A stretch of DNA of 64,000 nt from Aquarana catesbeiana. Taxonomy: Eukaryota; Chordata; Amphibia; Anura; Ranidae. This document shows, piece after piece, positions 54,940-64,000 of the stretch. Both the position numbers and the translations under genes were made by a program. The notes under the pieces were generated by a model. The model was not told the origin of the DNA, searched no databases, and saw only the letters and a list, made by a program, of their open reading frames with translations. Where the stretch lies: positions 100,128,625-100,192,624 of the forward strand of contig NC_133326.1 of NCBI RefSeq assembly GCF_042186555.1, in the 5' to 3' direction. Positions within the stretch are counted from its first letter, which is position 1; every line of letters starts with the position of its first letter.

Positions 54940-55060
54940 TGACAGGGGGATCTTAGATTGTAAGCTCCTCAAGGGCAGGGACTAATGAGAATGTCTAATA
55001 AGTTGTTGGTGCTATAAAAATAACTGCAATTCCTATATAGATACCTGTAATAAATAAATA
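54940..55060. repeat. Short retroposon-tail-like repeat
   Basis: GATTGTAAGCTCCTCAAGGGCAGGGACTAATGAG followed by GGTGCTATAAAAATAA resembles a tail motif widespread in vertebrate genomes. An inverted partial copy is at 62430-62490 ('ttatatagcaccaaca'). Family not named. Confidence 0.5.
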
Positions 55061-55299
55061 CCTTAAAAAGCATGCCACACCCAGTGATTCTTCTATTCTT
55101 TTTTAGCTTGTTCACCCAACACCGCACATTCAAATGCTCACTTTTAACATGGGGGCTACTGTCGGTTCAGGGGCAGTGAGGCTGCCACACTGTTTAACTT
55201 TTTTTCTTTTTTTTAACTTTATTTGAAGTGTTACAAGTGTTACAAAGTATAGATCTCTAACATATACAGGTCCCACAAGTTTGTTAGTAACTATCTCAC

Positions 55300-55625
55300 T
55301 CGCTTTGGACTATCTTGAGAACATGGTATGCTGTGGATGCCATTTTCTCTATAGGAACATATCAATAAGGGCCCCTCTCAGAGCTGTAAGACTCCGTGTA
55401 CTCTAGGACCATCTGTATATAATATCTGCAGCCGGGGGAATCTGTACTCTGTGGGGCCTTTTAGTGTTTGGACAATCTTAATCACATGACATGTTGTGGA
55501 CACCATTTTCTTTGTAGGAACATATTAACAAAGACCCCTCCCAGAGTTGTAAAGTTCTTTGGTGTATTCTAGGACCATCTGTATATAATATTTACAGCCA
55601 GAGGAATCTGTACTCTGTGGGACTG
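55300..55625. repeat. Direct tandem duplication, ~160 bp
   Basis: Blocks 55330-55463 and 55490-55622 share 'ctaggaccatctgtatataatat' and 'aatctgtactctgtggg' plus 'aggaacatat'. They differ at about 15% of sites by eye. Confidence 0.85.
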
Positions 55626-56660
55626 CATTGTAAAGCGGTTAGAGAGTCGTGCCCTTGAGGCTTTTTGTATTGGTCCTTTCTGTCACTATGCTGGCCTCCT
55701 TATCCCTGCGCTCCTCCCACGGGCCAGGCAGGGGGACCTGGTAGGAGTGTAATTTCATGTCCCTGTCAGGGAATGTATGTGCATGTTTCTGGTCCTAGAC
55801 ATTTATACAGCTCATATTAATGTCCTAGGAAGAAAAACTCGCAAAAAGCTTAGACAGGAGCGATTATGTCTAGTATAGAATAAAATCCTTTCTGATGTTG
55901 GCTATTTGAAATTGGGTTTTAAATGACTTATAAATAAACTTGTATGTTTTTATGGACCGTGATGTTTTGATGCTAGTAATTTGTCACGGATTAGGTACCT
56001 TTTTAAAGTCCCATTTTTCTTATCTATATTTTGATTTGATTATACTTACGCTGGGATGATACCAACCAGTGCCAATTACTGCAAATGAGCATTGAATTGC
56101 AGATCATTATTATTTTGATAAATATCTCACTTCACACTCTCTTCTTGGGGTTTCTAGCTTCTGAGGATACTAAATAAATGACATCTATTGAGGCCATTAA
56201 AAGAAAATGTCTACTCAACATCAAATGAGATTTTCCTCTGTAAACTAAAAACAGACCTGTTTATCATAACCCTGAACATCAAAACAAAAAGTTTCTGCCA
56301 CTTGCCACTATCTCATATGGATGCTTGGGCTTTCATTTAATGGCACTCTTTACATTCTCAAGGCTGATCAGTCAGTCCATTACAATCAAACAGTGATCAT
56401 AGATTACTGTTTTGTAGCTCGTTTCTATAAAGCAAATTGCATTTTAACCTCATTAGCTACTTAATGACTCCCCGCTGCTATGAATATATAAAATACGAAA
56501 TTAATTAAGGCAAGCTACTATTGTTATTTATATAGCATCATCCTCTCCTATGATGTTGTAATAAGTAAGAGGTACAAACAAGGAGAGTAATACAAGTAAT
56601 ATAAATGCATAAAAACGCTCCAAATGATAATTAATTAGCAAGGCATCTACGTCAATATGA
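55626..56660. other. Unassigned sequence
   Basis: AT-rich without visible genes, terminal repeats or arrays. Confidence 0.35.
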
Positions 56661-56679
56661 TTTAATATAAACCTACATA

Positions 56680-56930
56680 ATCCGAGTGTTGAAGTAGTCT
56701 TTAAATTTGTAGCTAGGGTATAGCCATAGGGGGTCCAGAGAGTAAAACTGCCTCTGGGCCTTTTTGATCCTGGGATCAATACAGATGTTCGAGTAGTCTT
56801 TTTTAATGTATCTAGGGTATAGTTGTACAGACTGCAGAGAGTACAATTGCCCCTGGGCCCATTAAATCCTTGGATCAGTACAAGTCTTCAAGCATTCTTT
56901 ATAATTTAATCTAGGGAATAACTTTAGAGC
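56680..56930. repeat. Tandem ~105-bp units, 2.4 copies
   Basis: Units starting 'gttgaagtagtcttt', 'gttcgagtagtctttt' and 'cttcaagcattctttat' each continue with 'ctagggtatag' and 'gcccctgggcc'-like blocks. Confidence 0.8.
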
Positions 56931-57359
56931 AGGGGTATTAAATTAATATTCAAAGAGGTCCAGTCGGTAAAAATCTTCTTCCAGCAGCAGTCTGAGTCTC
57001 ATGACCGAGATCCTTCACATCACAGCCTGTACTTAGAAGGATTTGTGAACACATGTCAGACTGACTACAGGAGATACATGCACGCTGTGCGTGAGCATGG
57101 CATCCTACATCTCCAAGAAGAAAACTCCAATACGCAAACTGACAACACCAGCATGGATCTACTTCCCTGCTTGGCGTGGTCAGATTGCTAAAGCAGGATG
57201 CAGCAATTGGCAGGATCACAGCAATCAAAGACATGAAAACAGAAGATGGTTTATTTACTGATAGTCACACGAAAGAACAGATACTTACTGTATAAAAAAC
57301 ATTTTGGGGTAACATACACTTTAAAATCACAGTCCACCCCCACATCAAATTCTTAGGTT

Positions 57360-57810
57360 TACATCAGTGAGCTCAGTCCCCCCCTCACATCACAGCCCCT
57401 CTCACATAGTTCCCCCACTTTACATCACAACCCCCTATCATATCGCAGCCCCCTTCACATCACAGCCCCCCCCCTTTACATCACAGTCCCCCCTTTACAT
57501 CACATCCCCCCTCACATCCCAGTCCCCCTTTACATCAGTGTCTTCTTCTTCACATCACAGCCTCCCGCTCACATACCAATCCACCTTTCACATCACAGAC
57601 CCCCATTCACATCACAGCCCCCCACCCATATCACAGCCCCCTTCGCATGACAGTCCTTCCTTTAAATCAGTGACCTGAGCCCCCAATTCACATAATTTTC
57701 CCCTTTACATCACTGTCTCCCCTGCACATCACAGTCACCAGGTCACATCACAACCCCCCTTCACATCACATCCCCCCTCCTTCATCAGTGTCCTCAGTAC
57801 CCCGTCACAT
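57360..57810. repeat. Degenerate 'cacatcacagccccc' minisatellite
   Basis: About 25 copies of a 14-18 bp unit (CACATCACAGCCCCC and variants). An incidental plus frame (57367-57678) has Ser/His/Pro-rich repeats. Confidence 0.92.
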
Positions 57811-58997
57811 AGTCCCTCCTTCATAGAAGCATGGCAGAGGGTGGGAGGAGGAGCAGGTCTTAACAGAGAAAAGGAGCTACCCAACTGTGTATGTTGAGAA
57901 GTGCTTCATTGGTTGCTAGATTGCGAGGCATCTTAGGAAGCAGAGGGTGACGGCGGTGGTAGGGGGAGACCCTCCAAAAATGCTAGTTGCCAGGCTGTTT
58001 TTGAAATGTAATACTTTCTGAGAAACTGACCCAGAATAAGCTTTCAGATCAAGAAGTCAGAGTGAATAGTGAACACCTAATTTACATATTTGTTTGGGGT
58101 CAGCAACTCTGTGAGTATGAAGCCACTGGACCAAAATGATCACCAGGGGCCTAGTATTTGCTAAAGGGGAGTGTTAGTCTCCATACTTCCTCTGACTTTT
58201 TTCTAACACTACATTTAACACAACATAAAATTTTTTTTCTTTTAACACTACATTCCAAAAGGCTTGTGTCCCTATTATGTATGCTAAATGAATTGTTTGA
58301 CAAAACAAGTTTAACTTTAACAAATAGGCTTCTAAGAGGAAATACAAGGAAAACACCAGGCAGGTAAAATATTTCCATGGGTCTTTGTGTATGTATGTGT
58401 TATCTTACTGACATGTAGAGTAGTCTAATTCACTTTGTTGACAGATGGCTCTTTCGTGCATTATGTCTACAGCATTGTAAGTGTATGAAAAGCCGCCCTT
58501 AACTTTTCTAGGAAGTATTTGGAAAATGCTTAGTCAGCAGGATACCGTTCTCATGTCTAGACACGTCAGATGTTAAACAACGTCATAAGTAATAAAGTCT
58601 TTCTGAATAAAGTTCATGTTATATATGTACAAAAAAAAAAAAAGTCTGATCTGGACAATCAAAGAATGAAGCGTATAGGCAGAGTATGAATAAGTAATGT
58701 CAGTGATTAGAGCATTAGTTTGAAAACAGGCAAATATTTACTCTCTGAAATATATGCATGCAGATTTGTCTAGCCTGCAGACAGATACACGATTCATAAA
58801 TCAGGATTGCCAGCTGAAAGAGATGTTAAAATGTATGTAAGGTCAAAACTTTTAGATAAATTTGGATAGTGTGGGAAACCTCTATCAGGTTTTATTGCTG
58901 TCTGTGTCCCTGCTTGGGGGCCTCTCTTTCTCTCTGTTTTTTTTGTTCTGCTTACCATTGCCTCTGGTATAGAGAGGGAGACAATCAAACATTTAGC
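57811..58997. other. Unassigned sequence
   Basis: No recognisable gene, repeat end or array. It includes two overlapping antisense small frames at 58151-58378 without motifs. Confidence 0.35.
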
Positions 58998-59311
58998 CTT
59001 GGTTCACATTTCTGTGATTTGGCATGCGATTTGTCATGTCAAATCGCATGCCAATTCGGGGGCCATTGCCGGCAATGGCACTGTCCGAATCTGTGCGACG
59101 CCAACTTTGCGGTGCCGCACCGATTCCCAAAAGTAATTTCTGTACTACTTATGGCGACTTCGGGGTGCTATTTGTATAGACATTTGTGCAGGAACAGCAG
59201 ATGTCTCTGAAATCGCTCCCGAAATCGGACTGACATGCGGGTATGAAATTTTTCAAAAGATTTCAGCTGAACTCGCACGATTTCAATTCCGCTGTCAGTG
59301 TGATCCTAGGC
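58998..59311. repeat. MITE with 'GCCTTGGTTCACATT' ends
   Basis: AGCCTTGGTTCACATTTCTG on the left and CAGTGTGATCCTAGGCTTA on the right are imperfect complements. An inner palindrome 'ggcatgcgatttgtcatgtcaaatcgcatgcc' spans 59022-59053. Confidence 0.6.
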
Positions 59312-59583
59312 TTAGGCCTCGTTCATATGGGACATTTTAATTTGTTCCCCATGCAGAGCTGTGTTTTACCAGCATGGGGATGCACCCAGGATTTGTTTGG
59401 AGCCGTGCACAAACACCTGCACAGATGTCACATTCGGAGCAGCAGCTGTGTTTGTGCAGCTGCTGCATCCCAATTGACAGCTATGGGACTACCCCGGCAT
59501 ATGGATGTGCACAACATCTGTGCATTCCCCATGCACTGCATGGGGCACAGATTAAAATGCCCCAGGTGAACAAGGCCTTAGAG
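59312..59583. repeat. MITE with 'AGGCCT.GTTCA' ends
   Basis: TTAGGCCTCGTTCATATGGG is mirrored by CCCAGGTGAACAAGGCCTTA. The arms extend about 45 bp ('cattttaat' and 'attaaaatg', 'ccccatgca' and 'tgcatgggg'). Confidence 0.75.
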
Positions 59584-59989
59584 CTGCCACAGGACCTTGG
59601 GATTCAGGAAAATATTACAATGAGAACAACTGGAGCAATGACAACTGTCTAAAGCTGGTCACACTCTGATCAAGAGCAGACCAGCCACATTTCACCCCTA
59701 TTTGACAGAAGTCGATTATTTAGGCTCCATGCACTCTTCACATAGCGGGAAATCACTTCCCCATTCACGATTTTGTGTGGTCGATTTTCACATGATTCCG
59801 TGCGTCACGCATAAGGCAGCCCTTTCACTTCAATGGGCTGCTCTATGCATGTTTGTCATCCAAAAGAAGCCCCTGCTTCTTTTTGGGCAACAAAAAAAAT
59901 TCTAACGTCCTGTTTTGCTGCAATTGAAGCATGATTCTTTCGAGCGTCAGTCACGGCAAAATTGCACCTCGTTTTAGGGTGCCATTTTA
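59584..59989. repeat. Probable MITE half, split by Tc1 element 2
   Basis: 'ttcacgattttgtgtggtcg' on this side and 'ccgtccacaattccaaatcgcgaagtg' after the Tc1 element (about 62325-62360) are inverse-like. This suggests a hairpin-type repeat that the Tc1 element entered at TA (59988-59989). Confidence 0.45.
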
Positions 59990-60094
59990 CAGTTGTGCTC
60001 ATAAGTTTACATATCCTGGCAGAATTTATGATTTCTTGGCCATTTTTCAGAGAAAATGAATGATAACACAAACATTTTCTTTCACTCATTGTCA

Positions 60095-60520
60095 TGCCCT
60101 GTACACATGAAAGGATTTTCCGACAACAAAATCCATGGGATTTTTTCTGACAGATGTTGGCTCAAACTTGTCTTGCATACACACGGTCACACAAAGTTGG
60201 TCGGAAATTCTGAACGTGAAGAACGCGGTGACGTACAACACGTACGACAAGCCAAGAAAAATTAAATTCAATAGCCAGTGCTGCTCTTCTGCTTGATTCC
60301 GAGCATGCGTGGTACTTTGTGTGTCGGAATTGTGTACACAAGATCGGAATATCCGACAACGGATCTTGTTGTCGGAAAATTTTATAGCAAGCTCTCAAAC
60401 TTTGTGTGTCGTAAATTCCTATGGAAAATGTGTGATGGAACCTACACACAGTCGGAATGTCCAACAACAAGGTCCTATCACACATTTTCCATCGGAAAAT
60501 CCTATCGTGTGTACGGGACA
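60095..60520. repeat. Harbinger-type MITE inside Tc1 element 2
   Basis: TGCCCTGTACACATGAAAG is mirrored by TCGTGTGTACGGGACA. The flanks are TCA (60092-60094) and TTA (60521-60523). The uninterrupted opposite arm of the Tc1 element reads TTA at this point, so the duplication was TTA and the left copy has mutated. Confidence 0.85.
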
Positions 60521-60635
60521 TTAGTGTTTGACTGAAGCCATTTATTATCAATCAACTGTGTTTACTCTTTTTAAATCATAATGGCAAGAGAAACTACCCA
60601 AATGACCCTGATCAAAAGTTTACATACCCCAGTTC

Positions 60636-61600
60636 TTAATACTGTGTATTGCCCCCTTTAACATCAATGACAGCTTGAAGTCTTTTGTGGTATTTGTGGA
60701 TGAGGCTCTTTATTGTCTCAGATGGTAAAGCTGCCCATTCCTCTTGGCAAAAAGCATCCAGTTCCTGTAAATTCTTGGGCTGTCTTGCATGAACTGCACG
60801 TCTGAGATCTCCCCAGAGTGGCTCAATGATATTGAGGTCGGGAGACTGAGATGGCCACTGCAGAACCTTCACTTTATTCTGCTGTAGCCAATGACAGGTC
60901 GACTTGGCCTTGTGCTTTGGATGATTGTCATGTTGGAATGTCCAAGTACGTCCCATGTGCAGCTTCCTGGCTGATGAATGAAAATGTTCCTCCAATATTT
61001 TTTGATAACATACCGCATTCATCTTGCCAACAATTTTGACCAAATTTCCCGTGCCTTTGTAGCTCACACATCCCCAAAATATCAGTGATCCACTTCCGTA
61101 CCTTTCATCATAGGCCTTGTTGACTCCTCTCCAAATGTAGCGTTTATGGTTGTGGCCAAAAAGCTCAATTTTGGTCTCATCACTCCAAATCACTGCAAAT
61201 GAAGGTTTGAGGCTTGTCTCTGTGCTGTTTGGCATATTGTAAGCGGGATACTTTGTGCCAGTATGGCTTTCTTCTGGTGACTCGACTATGCAGCCCATCT
61301 TTCTTCACCTGACTGTTTATTGTGCATCTTAAAAACAGCCACACCACATGTTTTCAGAGAGTCCTGTATTTCACCTGAAGTTATTTGTGGGTTTTTCTTA
61401 GCATCCTAAACAATTTTCCTGGCAGTTGTGGCTGAAATTTTAGTTGGTCTACCTGACCATGGTCTGGTTTCAACAGAACCCCTCATTTTCCACTTCTTGA
61501 TTAGAGTTTGAACACTGCTGATTGGCATTCTCAATTCCTTGGATATCTTTTTATATCCCTTCTCCTGTTTTATACAGTTCAACTACCTTTTCATACACAC
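60636..61600 (-). pseudogene. Tc1 transposase of element 2, DD34E
   Basis: Frame 60636-61298 (220 codons) contains the whole catalytic domain: WSDETKIELFG (first D), FQHDNHPKHK (second D) and SPDLNIIEPLW (E, again with 34 residues between). It ends IDVKGGNTQY. Upstream, in other frames up to about 61600, lie the paired helix-turn-helix pieces (PISSVQTLIKKWK, RPWSGRPTKIS). At least two frameshifts and a stop divide the gene. The active-site residues appear intact, more so than in element 1. Confidence 0.92.
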
Positions 61601-61671
61601 ACACTAATTACAAGCAAACAGATCACAGATGAGGATGGTTACCTTTTAATAGTCATTCAAACCCCTTTGGC

Positions 61672-61990
61672 TACTTTCACACCGAGGCGCTTTTCAGGCG
61701 CTATTGTGCTAAAAATAGCACCTGCAAATCGCCTGTAAAGCGCCTCAACTGTCACTCCGAGCGGTGCGCTGGCAGGACAGTAAATAACCACTCCTAAAGC
61801 GTCTCTGCCCATTGAAATCAATGGGCAGTGCCACCGAAGCGCTGGCAAATTGCTGCTGCGGTGGCGCTTTGCGGGCGCTTTTAACCCTTTTGCAGCCACT
61901 AACAGGGGTTAAAAGCGCCCCGCTAGTGGCCGAAAAGTGCCATTAACATGATGGTAAAACGCCATGTGCACCCCAGTGTGAAAGTGCCCT
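61672..61990. repeat. MITE inside Tc1 element 2, CTTTCACAC ends
   Basis: GGCTACTTTCACACCGAGGCGC is mirrored by CCCCAGTGTGAAAGTGCCC. GC-rich with repeated GGCGCTTT words, unlike its AT-rich host. Target duplication is ambiguous (CCCTTTG versus CCCTCTG). Confidence 0.7.
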
Positions 61991-62404
61991 CTGTGTAAAC
62001 TTGTGTGCATGTTATCAGGCCAAATTCACCAGGGTATGTAAACTTTTGATCAGGGTCATTTGGGTAGTTTCTGATGCCATTATGATTTAAAAAGAGTAAA
62101 CACAGTTGATTGATAATAAATGGCTTCAGTCAAAGACTAACAATGAGTAAAGGAAATGTTTTTTGTTATCATTCATACTCTCTGAAAAATGGCCAAGAAA
62201 TCATAAATTCTGCCAGGGTATGTAAACTTTTGAGCACAACTGTAGAATGAATAGCACCCAAAGGCAGGTTGTGTGTTTTGCACTTATTGCCACACAATTT
62301 GAAACCGCGAGCAGAATCGATGTGATTCCGTCCACAATTCCAAATCGCGAAGTGTGAATTCTGTCGAAGAGACATGTCAGAAAAGTTTTGGATGATCAGC
62401 AGCT

Positions 62405-62789
62405 GCTACCACTGATTAGTGTATTATTATGATTATAGAGGATTTATATAGCACCAACAGTTTGCGCAGCGATGTACAACGTTAGGGAAAACAGTATAGT
62501 TAAAATACAATTCAATGCAGGCGGAATCAATCAATCTAAAAGATTCTGACAGTGGCAAGTGTCACTGCCAGAATACCTTTTCTTGGCGGAAGCGAATCCT
62601 CCATCTTTTTATTTTTTTACAAGAACAGAATGTTCCTTTATTGAAACATAGGCATGGTACAAGCAATTCCTCCATCTACCTAGTTTATGTGATTGGATGA
62701 ATTTGTTCCCAATTGCTGAACAATAAAAAAAATGAACCTTGTACTGTCAACTTTATATATTTCATTTATTCAGCTTGCAGACTGAACAA
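62405..62789. repeat. Retroposon-tail-like repeat and unassigned flank
   Basis: TTATATAGCACCAACAGTTTGCGCAGCGATGTACAA at 62448-62483 is the inverse of the tail motif at 54940-55060. The rest (62520-62789) has no recognised feature. Confidence 0.4.
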
Positions 62790-62814
62790 AATGAAAGTAA
62801 CAGAGTCACTTTTC

Positions 62815-63015
62815 CACACTCTACAGCGTGGATGGATGAAGCTCCAGCTGCGGCTATTGTACTGCCGGCATGCGCAACTGTCAGATCATCCAAGTGGATG
62901 CAGCCACTGTTCAGCTGACAATTTTTCAATCGAAAGATCTTGCGTGGGAGGGGGCTAACTGAGCAAATTTTGACTTTTTCCTAATGAATTTGAACAGCGT
63001 ATGGCCAGCTTTAGA
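62815..63015. repeat. Fragment of 'GCGTGGATGGATGAA' MITE family
   Basis: Shares 'agcgtggatgga[tc]gaa' and 'ggctattgta' with 51899-51940 and ends 'gtatggccagcttta', like other family ends. Confidence 0.5.
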
Positions 63016-63740
63016 GAGGATTTCCTCTTGCTTCATGAAGTTTTCCTTTTAATTTCTGTTATTGTGTCTTTGGAACAGGAAGTGAAGTAAAACAGCAAAA
63101 AAAATTAAAAAAACCTGACTGTGGTCTTAAACATTCCTATTCTCTCCAAAGCTAAGAGAGTTTTGGCTTTACATACAATATAAGCAAATGTTCAGCAGAA
63201 TCACAAAGTTATCAATTAGCTATTCTTCTGAGTTTATCTGCATCAAAAATAAAAGAATAATTAGGTTGTAAAATTCAACAATCTGAAATCATCTATTAGA
63301 TCACAGAATAAAAGTGAACAAAAAATAAGTAGATTTCTCTCTCCAAAGCTGTAATGGTTGCAAAATGTTAGATTATTATATTATAACTATTATTATTGGG
63401 CTTTATCTGTCTGACACCATTGAAAGTCATAGGGAACCATGCTACAAAACCTGCCTTTGCTATTGAATCATTTTTAGGGGTTGACATATAAAGTACAGGA
63501 AGGGTTATGAAAATGGAGCTCTTTTTTAAATTAACTTTTGAGCCATGGGGAACATCTAAGCTGTAACTGTAATTTGTTTCTTAAATTGCATTAAAGTATT
63601 CTAACAATGGCTGGTGAAGTTTTAGGATGGGGGGGTGCCAGACCCCGCCCTTCCTTTTTGACCCCTTCTACGTCTCATAAGCTCCACCCCTTATAGAATC
63701 CACCCACTCCGTCCCCTGTATTCCAATTGCTTCCACTCAT
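63016..63740. other. Unassigned sequence
   Basis: AT-rich, no recognised feature. Confidence 0.35.
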
Positions 63741-63764
63741 AGTTTCAGGAGTATACAGCTCAGC

Positions 63765-64000
63765 ATCACAGGACAGAGTATACAGCCCCAGTGTCACAGG
63801 ACAGAGTATACAGCCCCAGCATCACAGGACAGAGTATACAGCCCCAGCATAACAACACAGAGTATACAGCCCCAGCATCACAGGACAGAGTATACAGCCC
63901 CAGCATCACAGATCAGGGTATACAGCTCAGCATTACAGATCAAGGTATACAGCTCAGCCTCACAGATCAGGGTATATAGCTCAGCATTACAGATCAGGGT
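63765..64000. repeat. 28-bp minisatellite, runs off the window
   Basis: At least eight copies of a unit around CACAGGACAGAGTATACAGCCCCAGCAT. It shortens to about 26 bp with TCAGGGTATACAGCTCAGC in the last copies. The array continues past 64000, and its plus frame (63791-63979) reflects the repeat. Confidence 0.93.

Larger units (their letters stand above)
59990..62242 (-). mobile_element. Tc1 element 2, with two nested MITEs
   Basis: Flanked by TA (59988-59989 and 62243-62244). Ends CAGTTGTGCTCATAAGTTTACAT and its complement; a second direct motif GTTTACATACCC lies inside each arm (about 60618 and 62032), the IR/DR arrangement of Sleeping Beauty-like elements. Two MITEs (60095-60520 and about 61672-61990) lengthen it from about 1.5 to 2.25 kb. 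Transposase is on the minus strand. Confidence 0.92.

Noticed and set aside
57360..57810. CRISPR-like repeat array
   Set aside because: Units are 14-18 bp, degenerate and without spacers; a vertebrate minisatellite is the simple explanation.
1..64000. Host protein-coding exons or conserved RNA genes
   Set aside because: I found no exon with flanking splice signals and family-like sequence, and no convincing tRNA or snRNA. A search against amphibian transcripts could overturn this.

Overview
The window looks like gene-poor, transposon-dense vertebrate DNA. I infer an anuran amphibian, most likely a ranoid frog. The grounds are TTAA-flanked piggyBac-like elements with 'TTAACCACTT...' ends, PIF/Harbinger-type MITEs beginning 'TGCCGCGTACACACGA', a CR1-type LINE and Tc1 elements with AT-rich interiors. 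No host gene exon could be supported. Nearly all recognisable coding sequence belongs to mobile elements, and all of it is broken. The species assignment is inference.

Layout. 0.3-3.5 kb: a Tc1 fragment, two piggyBac-type non-autonomous elements, a frog MITE and a hAT-type MITE with an 8-bp target duplication. 4.7-5.3 kb: a large palindromic foldback element. 6.0-16.3 kb: an element with ~390-bp inverted ends carries one open frame (159 codons) that is split by a complete 7.7-kb endogenous retrovirus. The retrovirus LTRs (7916-8368 and 15162-15614) differ at one base in 453 and are flanked by a 4-bp duplication, yet its gag, pol and env are riddled with stops, frameshifts and deletions. 16.3-18.7 kb: a frog repeat split by a retro-insertion with a 14-bp target duplication, then a Harbinger-type MITE. 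19.07-24.96 kb: a 5.9-kb piggyBac element holding only the two ends of its transposase. 25-29.3 kb: more MITEs, another piggyBac element and a foldback element.

29.3-45.0 kb is one minus-strand Gypsy retrotransposon. It has been split by a Harbinger MITE that itself contains a CR1 LINE, by a short retroposon with a 13-bp duplication, and by a 7.3-kb composite with inverted ends (34920-42195). Inside that composite lies the least familiar structure here: split direct repeats in the order A-body-B-A-B, an ETS/CRE-like promoter motif pair, and about 2 kb of a 19-bp minisatellite that is open in all three minus-strand frames.

45.7-48.7 kb is a hAT element with an 8-bp duplication, holding a Tc1 element and a mirrored 24-bp minisatellite. 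49-58 kb holds MITEs, tandem duplications and minisatellites. 58.9-62.4 kb holds MITEs and a second Tc1 element containing two further MITEs. The window ends inside a 28-bp minisatellite.

The nesting gives a relative order of events: Gypsy entered a piggyBac relic, then LINE, MITE and foldback insertions entered Gypsy. The retrovirus is probably among the youngest arrivals. Regulatory features seen belong to the mobile elements: LTR TATA and poly(A) signals, primer-binding sites, a polypurine tract and a splice donor.
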